NCBI GenBank assembly: GCA_025403435.1
Contig: CM046335.1
Coordinates: 4,803,101-4,867,100, forward strand
From: Artocarpus heterophyllus
Lineage: Eukaryota; Streptophyta; Magnoliopsida; Rosales; Moraceae
Direction of reading: 5' to 3'
DNA: 64,000 nucleotides
Within the stretch, counting starts at the first letter, position 1. Each line of letters starts with the position of its first letter. The notes beneath the pieces are model-generated. The model saw nothing but the letters and a program-made list of their open reading frames with translations, ran no database searches and was not told the DNA's origin. Made by a program: the position numbers and the translations under genes. Of the stretch, positions 33,427 to 47,394 are shown piece by piece.

Positions 33427-35617
33427 ATGGCGACAGAGAGGGGCATAGCAACAGCTTCTGCAGCAAGTAAATTGCTCTTCCTGAACCCCAAAATCTTTTC
33501 CCCGTCCCTGACCTCGAACGCTAGCCGTTTGGGCTTCGCACGGCGTCGTTTTAAGTGCACTGCGGAGTACAGCAACAACCAGCAAACGGCTGCGGCGTAC
33601 CCTAAACCGGCAGAGATTCAGTGGAAGAAGGAGCTCTGCAATACGGCGCACCTCATCGGCATCGTCGGCGTCCCCGTCGAATTCAAGCACTTGGCCTCCG
33701 GCAAGGTCCTCGCTTGGACACGACTCGCCGTCAAGAAGTCTCCCACCGACACTTCTTGGTAATTCAATCACATCTCGATAATTTTATGTTTACCGATTGA
33801 ATTCTAAGGTGATTGCTGTTGTTGTTGGTTTGTTTGTTTTTTTTTTTTTTGACGTTGATGTTCTAGGTAGAAATGGAGATTTAGATATGAATATTCTGAA
33901 TTTGGTAATTTGGATTGTCGCAATTTGGCTGCAATGATTTGTGATTGTTCTCTTGAAGTTGATTTTCACAACGTAGACTTTTTAGACTGAGAAATTTAGC
34001 GTTTAGATACTAAAGGGTTTAGGGTTTTAGAAGTAGGAGATAAAAAAGAAGGAATGAGACAAATAATTCAATGATACTTACCATAAAGGAGCAAATAATA
34101 AGAGAGAATGGAAGGAATAAATGGGTAGGGATGAGTATAACACCCCAGACCATTTAGTAATTTTTTCCCTGATGTGCAATCTAGCTAGCTCCTCAAATTT
34201 GAGGTCTTGATATTATGTAGTCAACAAAAAATCAAAAATGGAGTCTCACCGTTAATATTTTTACTGATCTGTTCTATCAAAACTCGAATATAATGTCGCA
34301 ATATCTTGACAATGCTATTGTTAGAGGATTCACAGATGTATTTAATTGGAAGCTCAATACTCTGTCTCGTGCCGTTTGGTTTGGTAAAGATATGTTAACT
34401 ATTTGGTCAAGTGTTTAATTAGCATGCTCACATTCTTTTGATTGTTTTAATTGATCCCGTTAAGATGTTATTTTCGTAAACTTGTGAGGCTGGCATTTTA
34501 AGCACTTCTCAACTTGAAAAATTGATGTTTTCCAGGATCAGTCTGACATTTTGGGATGAACTAGCGCACATTGCTTTTCAACATGTACAAAAAGGCCAAC
34601 AAATATATGTTAGTGGACGTTTGGTTTCTGACACAGTTGAAAGTGATGACGGCAAACAACAGACATACTACAAGGTTTTACCATATACTGCTTTGTGATA
34701 TTTCATCTTGTAACTCCACTAGCTTGATCAAATAGATGATGGGACTTTATTCATCTTCTATAGGTGGTTGTTCAGCAACTTAACTTTATTGAGAAGAGCT
34801 TCTCGCCAGCAACCATGTATGATCGTGGTTCTGATTCTATGCTGCCAGGCAAGTCAAACGTTTAAAGCGACCCCTCAACAACAGCTCAGGTGCTTAAAGC
34901 CTCATGCTATATCTTCTTTAAAAACTTCTTGCAGGTAGAAAGCTCGGTGCAGATAGTGATGAAACGGTAGAACAATTATGGCAAGCCTTCTTTGCTAATC
35001 CTGTGGACTGGTGGGATAACAGAAAAAACAAGGTATGATAATGAAGCTGGACTGCACCATATTCTCAATTACCTAAAACTATGAATAATGGGAAGTTAAA
35101 ACAAAATATATTGACTTGTTGAACCAAGACAATATATGATCCTTTTCTCGTCAACTCTGTTTATAGATAAATCTTCATTGTCACGGATGTTATTGAGATG
35201 AACTGCTAGCTATATTCGCTACAGTCCATTTCTAAAGAAGCTGAACTTAACTGGGGACAAAAGGCTACATTGGACAAAAGGCTGCATTGCTAAAGTTCTT
35301 CAAGCCTTGCGCAAAACTGAAATCTTGTTTTTTATTTCAGTTTCTGTTTTGTCAATTTGAACTCCAAAAACATGACATGTTTTTTGCCTTCTCTTTGCTT
35401 CAATCTTGTTTCTTCTGATTCGCAGAGGAACCCGAAGTATCCTGACTTCAAACACAAAGATACCGGAGAAGCCTTGTGGATTGAAGGCAGATACAACCCG
35501 CCATGGGTGAAGGCCCAACTTGCGATTCTAGATACAAGAATGGAGTCCCTTAATGGTCATCAGGATAGCGGGATGGACGCACATTTAATGGTTGGAGACA
35601 CTTTTTCACCTTTCTAA
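33427..35617 (+). CDS. OSB: OSB-family organellar single-stranded DNA-binding protein
   Basis: Five exons: 33427-33758, 34536-34674, 34764-34848, 34935-35032 and 35426-35617, giving 281 residues. Residues 1-50 are rich in Ser, Ala and Arg with few acids, as in an organelle transit peptide. An SSB-like OB fold runs from about 64 (EIQWKKELCNTAHLIGIVG) to 155. The plant-specific PDF motif follows (about 196-235), with WQAFFANPVDWWDNR and NPKYPDFKHKDTGEALW. Family proteins coat single-stranded DNA in mitochondria or plastids and limit illegitimate recombination. Only one PDF motif is seen. The ATG at 33427 is the first in frame. The third intron (34849-34934) starts with GC; the nearby GT would create a stop. 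Which OSB paralogue this is, and which organelle it enters, cannot be told. Confidence 0.93.
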
Positions 35618-37275
35618 CTGGTTATGATAAGGCAGTGTCTGTTTCTATGCCAGTTGGTAATTCTTTGTATGGAGCAATAAATATAACTTTTGATAGAGAT
35701 ATCTGAAAGGCTTATTTATTTCTGGGCTTATATCATGTATTTTATTGTGGGCTTTTATGTATTAAGGATTTCGAAGGAATCGTGATCTTTTCTTTCTGTA
35801 TTCGCTCTTTAAATATCTGAAGTTATAAAGGTCATGACTTTATATTAAAGTAGTTTGAATCGGGTTGTCAGTGTTTGTTGAAATTGAGCTATTTGATGGC
35901 TTTGTCGGCTGAAGATTTTGAAGATCTCGTTTCCAGTATTTATGAGTTATCTTAGATCCTGTAGATGATTGATAGAAGAATATTGGTTATGTCCAATTTC
36001 CAGTGGAGCTTTACCAAAAATATGTTTAATAGATTCCAGCGTGAAGTTTGTTACAACTAATTAAGGGAGAAGGAGGGAAATGATTTTTAAATCTTTTTGA
36101 AGTAAATATTAGGTTTTAAAAATATTTATAGTAAATAACATATTTATGATGTAAATAACTTATTTACTATCTAAATATGAAATATTTATATTACAAAAAA
36201 GGGTAAATACATTATTTATATTATAAATCTATTTACTGTATTAATAAAAATTAGTTATGTTGTAAATAAAAAGGGTAAATAAATATTTACACCATAAATT
36301 TGATATTTATTATAATTATTTTTAAAACTTATTATCTACTATACTTGGTTTTGAAAAAGTGACATTTCTTTATAATTTTTGATTAAAAATACTTTTTCTT
36401 AATTGGGGCTAAAACTATTTTCTCCAATATGTCTGTTTTTCTTTAAAAAAAAAAAAGAGAAAAGGGGATTTTTTTTTCTCTCTGAAAAAGAGGATGGTTT
36501 ATTCGACGATTTGTTAGCCCGGAAAAATTATATCTCAGCTGAGATTGTATTTTACAGTTGTTTTGTTATACACATGCATATAGATAGATGTATGCATGTC
36601 AAATGGTTTTGTTGCTTGAGTACTTAAAGCAAAGATTAAGATTTTTTTCAAACATATTTCAAAAATAAAACAAATTAATTCTTTGAAATTTAATATATTT
36701 TGCTTGAAATTCTCCGGGCTTTTTTTGTGTGTTCTTTTTGGACTTTATTACAAATAACTCAAGTATATATCATGTTATTGTGCATTCATGATTTTCATCG
36801 GATCAGCTTGACCGACGAATAGTAAATTGAATTTTATAAATTATTTATCTAAATGAATGCTAATACATGTTTATATCATTATGAGTGGAAAAAGGCATAT
36901 ATATATATATATATATATATGTATACAGATCTTGCCAGGAATTACTAAAAGGTAAAAGGGATTAGGCGAAGGTCTGATAATGTTCTCAGAATTGTATCGG
37001 ATATGCTGGAAAAAATTATGCTTGGAAACGGTAATATAAACAATTAAGAAAACTGGAACAAATGTAGATCTACATTCGCATTTGTGTAATCTTATAATAT
37101 TGATTTACATACATAATATAACCTATTATTAGGGAGTAAAATAATCAATACATATTATATTTCCTCTGTACAATTGCAACTCAAATCTTTTTTCTTTTTT
37201 CTTTTTTCTTTTTTTTTAAGGCAAGATGTGATAATCTTTGTGGTCGTGTTTGGATTTTCATGCACAACCCAGTCC
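35618..37275. other. Intergenic region between convergent OSB and Aux/IAA genes
   Basis: Contains the presumed 3' UTRs of both genes, an AT-rich block with many GTAAATA repeats (36100-36330) and an (AT)n microsatellite (36897-36920). No gene. Confidence 0.6.
36897..36920. repeat. (AT)n microsatellite
   Basis: An uninterrupted AT dinucleotide run of 12 units. Confidence 0.9.
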
Positions 37276-38224
37276 TCAAGCTTCCGAGCCCTTCATGATT
37301 CTGAGCCTTTTGCATGAGCAAACAAACATGCTGCAGTAAGAACGGGTAAAACATCGTCAGCTTCTCATAAACCGTAGATAATCGTAAAAATAATTAAGGC
37401 CGATTATCTTAACGGATTAGTAATATCATATTAATCCAAAAAATTAAAAAGAGAAAATTAAAGAACTTACTCCCAAGGAACATCTCCAACGAGCATCCAA
37501 TCACCGTCTTTGTCTTCATAAGTTGGAGCATAATCGGATCCATTGTTATATCCTTCTCTTTCCGAGTAATTGCCTGATTATCATCAAAAGCAAAATTAAT
37601 TATCAGATTTCATTGTATTTTTTTGATAATGTAGAGAGATTAGCCGACTAAATTAGATTATGTGTCCAATTAATTACCAATTGTGAGGTTAAACATGTTC
37701 TCCAATGCCTTGAGAAGCTCCGGGTAAGTCCTGTAAACCCTAAGATCAATCTTTCTCAGATAAGGAGCTCCGTCAACGCTCACTTTCACGTAATTATTTC
37801 TATTACTGTTATTTGCTCCTCCTGCCACGTCACATTCGGACGTTTTCTTGACCGTTTGAGTGTTGTTTTTCCGGTAAGACCGAATCGGAGGCCACCCTAC
37901 AACTTGTGTCCTGCAATTGATTATCACAATAATACAAAAAATTAGTTAAGTAACCTCAAAATTAAGGACTTAAACATAAAATTAAACAAGCTTGATTAAT
38001 TACTTGGTCGGAGGGGCAATATAGGCATTTGCAGCGTCCGATCTGCTGCACTTGCTGTTAGACCTCCCAGCCTCCTCAGCATCCTCAGGAAGAGCTCTCT
38101 TGTTAGACGTTCTGGAGCCAACAGAAGGCGCTTGCTTCTCACTCGCCGCCGCGGCAGTTCCTGGCAATCCGAGTCTCAGATTGAGGTGATCGTCAACGTC
38201 GTGATCGAATTTCATCATTTCCAT
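37276..38224 (-). CDS. IAA4: Aux/IAA auxin-response repressor, IAA1/2/3/4-like
   Basis: Four exons on the minus strand: 38004-38224, 37678-37910, 37471-37573 and 37276-37330, giving 203 residues. Domain I has LNLRLGLPG with the EAR LxLxL that recruits TOPLESS. Domain II has the intact degron [11 protein letters not shown]. The PB1 region contains [17 protein letters not shown] and [21 protein letters not shown], then [17 protein letters not shown] at the end. The protein represses auxin-response factors in the nucleus and is removed by SCF-TIR1 when auxin is present. The short end after KGSEA fits the small IAA1-4/5/6/19 class rather than the longer IAA7/14 class. The symbol is by class only. 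GAGACA at 38643 and TGTCGG near 38888 are possible auxin-response elements upstream. Confidence 0.93.
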
Positions 38225-39511
38225 TTTCTTCTTAATTTCTCGAGGAAATTTTGTTCGGAAACTGAATTCAATTTGAAGAAGAAGAACCGGTCGTTCTTTG
38301 ATTGTTTGGTGTTGGTGGAGAATTAGTTGATTGTAATGATGATTCTGGAGAAATGAGAAATGGCAGAGACTTTTATAGAGAATCACCAATTTATTTTCTT
38401 TATTAGTGGTGAGCGATATTGAGTTCAATTCCGCACACGCGGGGAATGATAATGCCACAGAGCCGTCCCGCACGCGGTTAGCTGAATGACCAACCAGTGG
38501 TGGACAACAATGCTGATGTTCGTGGGACCAGCTCCACGCTTTGTACCTAGTGGAAGGATGTATTGATTTGATTATAACCATAATTATTTTTTTATTTTTA
38601 TTTTTTATTTAGATTTAACTCCGTTTGGGAGATACGGTTGCCGGAGACAGGAGGGACAGCGTGGCAGGTTGGTGCCCGATGGGAAGGGGACAACCCACGG
38701 GAAGTTTGTTGGGAAAGCCGTGGGGCCAAAGATTGGACGGCTGGGATTTGGCGAAGGTTATCAATCAGATGGGGAATGAAAAAGAAGCAGGCGAACATCC
38801 CATGTGGCTGTTGTTGATTGGAGGGGTACGGCCATGTGAATTTATGGGGCCCTTAGAGGTGGGACCCGCTGTGACTGTCGATTGGCTTGTCGGCAAACGA
38901 CATGTGGGATGTCAATGTGTCCTGCGTGGTCATATCCCCCAATCTTCCATAATCATGCTTTTGGGTAGTTGACCATGCAATTAACGAAAATAATAATAAT
39001 AATAATTACACAAAATATATGTAAATAATATAACGAACTATTTTAATGAATTTATATTTTGATGAGCATGGAGCACATGAACTTTTTTTTTTTTTGATAT
39101 AGATCAGTCTAGACAATGGCATGTTACTGTGTGAAGTTTTTGTGTGGTCAAACATTTGAAAAAAGTGTGTGTAACTTAAGATCGTTTTCTAAAAGTGCTC
39201 AAAAGTAAATTAAAGTATGACCAGCCTGATGTCCTTTTAGTCATTGACAATTAAAGGAATTCAAAATTAGCAGCTTAGTTTTGAAGATAAAAACAAAGTT
39301 ATGCTTTTATTTATGAAAAATAAAATTGGTTTTTTTTTTTTTCACATTTATTACATGTGTCTACATATTGTGTCTTCATTTGGCAGGCTCTGACACGGGA
39401 GTTAAGAAGATAGTTATTTAGAGAAGGCAGTGTATTTATTAGGACTCGTCCCGTTTCAATTGATCAGACAACGTCCTTCAAACATTTATTGGAAAAAAAG
39501 GAGAAAAGAAG

Positions 39512-39609
39512 ATTCATAAATATATTTTATTATAAGCAGGCCGGTAATTTTTTATTGTTGATTCATAAATATATTTTATTATAAGCAGGTCGGTAATTTT
39601 TTATTGTTG
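39512..39609. repeat. 49-bp tandem duplication
   Basis: The unit beginning ATTCATAAATATATTTTATT occurs at 39512 and again at 39561, with one C/T difference. Confidence 0.9.
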
Positions 39610-42346
39610 GACATTAATATATGTATCATTATACCAGACAGTATGTCAAACATAAATATATAAAATAAATGTGATAATTTATATATCACACGTTAACGTG
39701 GTAATGCAATGTGGTATATATTCGATCCCGATTAAGTAAAAGTGTACATTTATATGGAGTTCTAATCTTTTACGTATAAACCTCTTATGTATGTGATGGA
39801 TCTTGGCTTGGTTTATGATCATCATCAACTCACTCATTATACATGTTAATTTTTTGTCATTTAAAAAAGGGATTGTTAGTGTTATTCTGCGCTCGTCTTT
39901 TTCGCCGTTTTGAAAGTTTTAGAACCCATTAATAAAAAAAAAGTATCTGACTTAATTCTATCAAAAAAGTGGACCTAATTTTTACTCATGCCATCATACA
40001 CTTAGTCTGTGCAACATATTACTCGGCCAAGGATCCTAAAATGGGGTTGTAGAGTACTACACTCTAAATGTATATGAAGAAAAAAAGAAGGAAAGATATT
40101 ATTACCGCTACATCAACCCATTAACGGTATCATAAAGATTAATTAGTGTATGTCGGTTAATTTTGCGTTTGTCATCATCAACGTTGGATTGCTGCCGACT
40201 CAACTCACAACAAAGGAAAAAGACAGGTTGATCGTGGATCAACAACGAATCAAACAATGGGAACCCAAAAACATATCCACAAGATAGTACGTAGAACCCA
40301 GCAAGAGACAACCCATATATAGGTGATATATATATAGCAAAAGACAAATAAAAACGTATATATATATATATACATATATGTATATGTATATATATAGTTT
40401 GCAATTGAATTAGGCAGCTTTCTCTTTGTAGACATTCTTCAGGAGAAACCCCAGCTAGCTCATCATAGGTCATTAGCGAGGAACACAGACACAAGGGTCT
40501 ACCACCTTTACATGCATGCCTACTTAGACGATCATGATCGATGTGATCTTGATCAGAATTCAGAATATTAATGATATCGATGATGATCTCCTAGTGTACA
40601 CGCCTATCCTGTACGCCATAATCCACTTTATCTGTCGTTCTGTCATGCGTACCCCACTCCTTTGCATTATATGGTCTCATCTCTTCTGGCAGTTTTCCAT
40701 ATTGAAGCCAAAAGACAGAATAGCCTAGGATATATGATCTGTATCGAACAATAGTGTTTCAAATCATTCAGATGAATAAATAATAAGGCCTCAAATTAAG
40801 GTTTGGAAGTGTAATTATAACCATTCAAATGTGTTAAAGTTAACATTCAAATGGTTAAAACTTTGTCAAAAAAGAAAGATTGATGTTAGGTATTGATGCC
40901 TCTTGAGGTCAGATTTCGTTTCTCATCTCTCTCGTATATGTGTCAACTCATATCGTCGGCGAACAAAACATGTCAAACAAGGTCCATGAACCAGCCCAAC
41001 ACCGTCCTCCAAGAGTCGATGACTACTCATTCTAATAACCGAGTCGACCCCAGACAACTAGCTGGATAGAACAACTTAAAAGGGATATCTTTGGACCTTT
41101 TAGGGTGCGAATCTAGGCTCATATCACATTCAAAACACATATTTGTAATTATCTCAAGGCATGGTGCATACAGAAGAAAAGTCGACCAAATAAAAAGATT
41201 AGGCAAACCCAAATCTACTCAAACTTAAAAAAAGCAAGGGCGACAGGAATTCTCCTATAAATAAAGATAATCCTGAATAATAGAATTCCATGTTCTCTTA
41301 GCTCTTTTCTTCATTCTTAAGCATCTTTGTACTATTTTCTCTACAATAATAAAACATTTAAGCACTACAGTGAACATAACATTCAGATTAATGATAAGTC
41401 ATGATAATTTGTACCTTCTCATCTTTTTATTTGTCTGCATAATCAACTACTAGGCATTGACCTCGAAGGAATATGGTTGTAAATTTTACTCCTACAACTT
41501 CTTTACTTAGCAATCCAAGCTCAAGCATAGATTGAAGGAGTAGTATAACTATAGCATATAACGTGTATGACCTTTAACTACGTAAAGTTTCTGACAAACT
41601 TAACTTGTGATGAACCGTATAGTTGAATTTGTCAGCATTGCTCTAAAAGATTTTTGGCATGTATATGTTTACTACACTTCTTTTGCCTTTTGGACGTATA
41701 TTTATGAATTAGGCCCATGAAGTGACTTGATAAGTTTCCTGACTTTATGCGTAATAAATTTGAGTTGGTAGCCATCTTTTTTTTTTATTTAAGCAAAGAT
41801 AAGTGAAGCAAGGAAGGGTGATGGAATGTGGGGAATGCCCACCGTCGTACCATTTGTATACTTGCACACACGTGTGACATGATAAATGCTGATGCTGAGA
41901 TGTGGGCCTAAAATCACACGTGGGTTCAAGTATCTGGACTTGAATTTGGCATTTGGCAATGGAAGAAGACCCATAGTTAGAGGAGCTGGCTTTGGGCCCC
42001 ACATTCCGGACCTAGTTTTCATTCTTGTTTCCTAACATGCCGACATGATAATGCTAGCCTTGCAGCCCATGTCCATGAACTTTCTCATTCTAATTAATAC
42101 ACCACTTTTCAAAATTCAACATTCTCTCATATTAGAGAAGTTTCCTAGTGGCTTCCTTTTCTCCTTTTTTTTTTTTTATGTTAATGATACGAATCCTAGT
42201 CTCAACTTCTACAATTATTTATAAATTATCATATTTTTATTAGTAGATATTGAAACAATTGTCATGCCAATAGATTATAAATGCCAAGGAGTAAGTGACA
42301 ACTTGGAAGTTGAGATAAAAGTTAGTATTAAAGTTGTTATTTCTAA

Positions 42347-42494
42347 TAGGGTGTTTGAGACTATTGGTTTGAACCAATTTGTTTAAAACACTATAACATG
42401 TGAAAGTTTTATATTATAGCTCACTTTTGTTTTACAACGTAGTATCTGAGAGCTTTGTACAGTTTGAGTTCAAAGCAATGCTTTAAACACCCTA
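42347..42494 (-). mobile_element. MITE-like element, copy 2 of three
   Basis: Inverted ends GGGTGTTT and AAACACCC lie in TA flanks. The interior, reversed, matches the other copies around TATAAAACTTTCACATGTTATAG-type sequence. About 148 bp, no reading frame. Confidence 0.65.
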
Positions 42495-44243
42495 TAACAT
42501 TACTCTTTTTCCATGGGTCTTTTTATGATAAAACCTCATATAAACAGTGCATGTTTCTATCTGTTAAATCTAATTAAAATCACATTATTTATTTCTCAAG
42601 CACGCTAAACATACAATTTTTAACAAAGATATGATTATTGAAAAACAGATACCTACTAATAATTTATTTTTCAAAATCCTACCTTAGTATTACCCTTTTT
42701 TCCCTCCCTCTTGGTTTCTTTCTTTGCAAATTTAATCGCCACACGTACGCCCACAGAAAAGATTTATTATAAATACGACACATTTAAGTCTAGTAAAGAA
42801 CTTAAGCTTCAACCACAAACTATCCATCTCGTGGCTGTCTTGTGTGGGACCAAGGAAGGTCTAACGAAATTGGTTTCTATTGGGCCGCTCAAATGAAGAG
42901 TTCAAGCCCAATATCATAATTGAGCACCCAAATTTCGAGCAACCCTCTTAGTGGTAAAAATGTCTGGCCCATATTGATCAAGTGGGACAGGATGTAGATT
43001 TCCGGCAGTGATCAACACGGCATTCATGTCCATTTTGGTCAAATCGACTATTTTGAAATGAAAGAAGTAAAAGACTAAAGGTTAATAAATTGAAAAGATG
43101 GTCTAAATAAGTTGAACATTGACCTTTTTCTATTGCCACAAGAATGGTCATCAACATGGCACCGTTTTAAAACGTATGACTTTAACACTGATTTTGAACT
43201 GAAAATACTGTAATAATTTATATTATGTGATAGAAAATACAGTAACAAAAATCACATAAATTGCTTTTGTCAAACTGGTGAGTATGTGGAATTCAGATTT
43301 ATGAATGGCTTTTGTTAATAAAAACCCGACGTGGGTTTAGGACTGTGTCCCAATAGCCGCACTCAATGACTGCATGTGGAAGGAAAAATAGATCAAGTTC
43401 ACACTTGTTCCCTAGGGCATCAAAATTGGTCATCCACACACACATTTTAAACATTATATTCTTAATGGGCACTGCAAATTGATCATGTTCTGGTTTAGGT
43501 GCCTAATACAAGGATCACATGTAAATCTTCTAAATCTCCTACTTTCATGAAAAAAAAAAAAAAAAAAGAGGAGGAAAACTATCTTCATTTTAAAAAGAAG
43601 TAGAATGTATGACAATGTTTGTTTGTATTTTTGTGTGTGAAAATAGACATTTCTATGCGTTGAGTTGCGTGCCATGTGTAACATTGTTATGGACAATCAC
43701 AAAACCAACTGAAAGGGAAGCTGGCATGCATGATCCATTGTTTTCATAGCTTGCATATAAGGCGAGACTATAAACATTGATAAATATATGGCAGCATTTA
43801 GAAAGGCAAAAAAAACAAAAAGGGTTTGGTCTCCACTAGGGGGAAAAGCACTATTTAAATTTGCTTAATGCTCTCATAAAAGTTTTGGGATAGATTTAGG
43901 CGCAAAATGGCTAAAAATTTCAGGCTCCAAATGGCTTGAGAGGTCCAAGATTAATCTCTCATGGACCAACATTTGTTTTTTGTCGTAAACATTAAAACCT
44001 AATATTTTTTTTCCCATTTTCTTTAATTTCCACAACCGTCCAATGAACTTTTTATCAATCATTTTCCGGATTGTAATCATTGTATAATCATTCAACCCAA
44101 ACCATTTTCTTTTTTTTTAAAAAAAAGCTCATTTAGCAATTAAAAAAAGTAAGAAAAACTTTGGTGGTTTTGCATGATACACGATGACTAGAGATAGACC
44201 ATCATCGGGGATGGGTTATTTTTTATATGTTTTTTTGGACCGA

Positions 44244-44265
44244 CTCTCTCTCTCTCTCTCTCTCT
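44244..44265. repeat. (CT)n microsatellite
   Basis: Eleven CT units. Confidence 0.9.
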
Positions 44266-45830
44266 AATTGTTTTTGTATTGCATTCTCATTAAAGGTAAT
44301 CTTAGTGGCCAAAATCCTAGATCTTCATTGGAGGTCAAAAGATCTTCTTTGCAAAGCCTTAAAATGACTTCAATATAAGCAAAGCGTACGTTTTTTACTC
44401 GGTCGGTCACAAAGAGTGTGGACAATGGACCGTCTATAAGGGTGGTGTGGAAAATTTGGTGCGGTGGAGACTACTACTGTAAAATAATTATGAATAAGTC
44501 TTTTTTTTATTTTTTTAAAAAGAAATATGGAAATAATACAATTTATAAGGGAATGTGGAGGGGTCAGTGGGATGCCCTGCAGCGACGCACATGGGATAGG
44601 GTTTGACATTGGGGTGACACAACCAACAAGATCACATGCAAACTTGGTGGGGCCTCTCTTCGAAGCACCCAATGAATCTCTGCACATGTACCTTTCTACC
44701 ACTTGGGTCCCACTTTTCTCCACTCCCAATTAACCACGCCCTTTTTTGGGGGTTCAACCTCACAGAATTACAATCTACCAAAAACAAAAAACCAACCTTC
44801 ATACAATTAGAAATCCCTCTTGTTATTTTTATTTTTTTTTGCATGTTTTTTTTCCACAAAATGTAGATTTAAGAGTGAGAATTTAACTACAACTAAGTTA
44901 AACGACATGGATAAGTTGGAGTAGAGTTTGGATTTGAAAAGGTGCGAATTTGATCTCACATAGTATAAAAATAAAAATATTAGTTGATGAGTAATTTTAA
45001 GTTACATAAATTAAATTACATGGGAATTGCTTGATATTTTGATGGCTTCCCTTTCTCCATTTTATCACGTTTTAGACCAATGTTGGGAACAAAAATAAGG
45101 CACGAAGCTCCTAGTTTTGGTAGCGCTACCGAGTAGCTGGTTGTCGACGAGCAGCGAGGAGACTTGGCGGTGGTCCCCAATCGGGAGAAGGGTTAGGATC
45201 GGAACCTCACATCTTTTTTTTCTAATAATTATAGTTTAATATTTTAAGAAAATAGTTTAAAAATTTTAAAATAATAAAAAATTTGATCTAATATTATGTA
45301 AAATATCTACACAACAACAAGGCCCTCAAGACTTGAAATCGGGACTTAGCCTCAATTGGCAAGATAGTCTTGTTACATGACCAGTCTTATCGTACTCTTT
45401 TATAACCGATTTCCCATCTGTTGGATTACGGAAGATGAGCGACATAATGAAATTAGTGAATATCATAAAGGTTAAACTTTATTAATGATATTATTATCAA
45501 AAACAGATTTAATTATTAATGAATAATTAGTTCTTGTCCCCTTTTTTTTCCCATTTAGTTAAAGACAAAAGAATAACTAGTCAATTTATTAAGGCCTAGG
45601 AAGATGAAACAGGTCGATAATTATTCTCATACAAAAGGAGGAAAATATGTAGTAATCCTTAGCAAAAGTTGGTCACCCTTGTTCTACGATGCCAAAATTG
45701 CTGCTTATTTTCCAATAAAAGTCTCCTTTAGCACACGCAAATGTTTAATCTTTTCTAGATTATCTTCCAATATATATTTGGGTGCTCCAAAATTGTGTTT
45801 TCACGGCTGGCCATTTGCCAAAAAAAAGCA

Positions 45831-45849
45831 GAGAGAGAGAGAGAGAGAG
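45831..45849. repeat. (GA)n microsatellite
   Basis: About nine GA units. Confidence 0.9.
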
Positions 45850-47229
45850 CTAGGTGGCCACTAAGTGTTTACAAATTTTGGGAGTAACATCGAATGTATA
45901 ATAACACCACACATGTTGTGATCGTGCCTAATCTAAGTACAAACAATTAAGTGTGCCTGTCAAAATAATTGCACTACTTTCTGTTTTTGTTCCAACAATT
46001 TTTTAAAAAAATCAGCATTTGCATATAGCACACATCACCGAAAGATACAATCCCCAACCCAACATTTACTTTTTTGCATGTTTCACTGCCACCCAGTTAT
46101 GCACTTTTGCATGGAAAAAAATATTAATCGCTATCATTATATTCCGTCGTGTAAAGATTCCAATTTCACAGAAGTCAAATTATGCACGGATTGTGAAATT
46201 CCATATAGACAAGTATTGGGCATTTCATGTGAAAATTTGAAAAGATCATAAACTAATATTGCTTTGGTTTAAAATATTATTTCCGCTTAATTTAGAACAA
46301 ACTTGAACAAATTATGCACCTTCATGATGTTGTTATACATATCTACACAAGAGAGTACACAAAATTGTGCCTTGTCAGTTGGTAGTGCACATAACTTAAT
46401 TATATTAATTAGATTTTTTTTTGTATGTGCTAGAAAATGCAATTATTAGGTTAAAGATAACTATCAAAGTCATGATATGATGATTTTGGAAATGATAATC
46501 GTTAAATATTTATATAATGTCAATAATTTTTTATGTGATTTTGCATGGATCTAAATTAACTTGATGAAAAAACAAGTAGGCAAAAGGATGTTAAAACGGA
46601 GAGAAAGAAGAGTAAGGCATAATAAGGAAGTCGAAAAAAAAAGAAGATTAGATAATAAATCCTGCTGAAATCTGATCGTGGTCCTTGAATTGATAACATT
46701 ATAATCTGTTGTCAAGATCACCTAAATTGATAAATATATGCTCCCTACCGTATGATGTTCGCTTTTACTTTTAGACAATAAGAGCAAAAGATGTGTCAAT
46801 GTTTGTAACCACATTTTCTTTAAAAAGCAATATTCAAATTTTGGGTTGATTTTAAATTTGATGATTGGTGGATATAAGTTATCTCACTTTGTCTCTTACA
46901 ACTTAAAACAATACAACTTTTTTCAAGTTTATCTTAAGTTGTAGCTTTATACATTTGTCAATGAAATAATTTTTTATAGTTTTAATCACATAAGAATCAC
47001 GTGATTGCTTGCAAAGAGTCGTATATATAAGAGGATAATAGGCATAAATTGGATGCGAGCAAAGAACAATGCCTAGGGTTAGAGCGATTTGGAGTTTTCT
47101 CCTTTTCTAATTTCCTAGAATTTAAGTTTTTGATTTAAATTTACCATATTATTCTTTACTAAAGTAATTAGTGACCCACACATTATTTAAATAATTACAA
47201 AAATTAACATCTCATTGACGAAAGTATTT

Positions 47230-47394
47230 AAGAGTATGTTTAAGAACATCGTTTTAATTTATAAGTTCTAACTACTACAGTGTAAAACTCTCACATCAGT
47301 ATAAAACAAAAAGTATGTTATAATTTAAAGCTCTGATATGCTATAGTGTTTTAGTTCTAACTTATTAGTTCTAAGTATATTCCCAAACACATTC
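47230..47394 (+). mobile_element. MITE-like element, degenerate copy 3
   Basis: Contains CTACAGTGTAAAACTCTCAC as in 10660-10682 and ends near CCCAAACACATTC, a decayed inverted end. No reading frame. Confidence 0.5.

Noticed and set aside
33355..33771. 138-codon minus-strand frame over OSB exon 1
   Set aside because: Shadow of the real coding exon; the plus strand has the OSB domain and consistent splice sites.
40108..40494. 128-codon minus-strand frame between the auxin genes
   Set aside because: Contains low-complexity Tyr/Ile runs made by a TA microsatellite and has no known motif.
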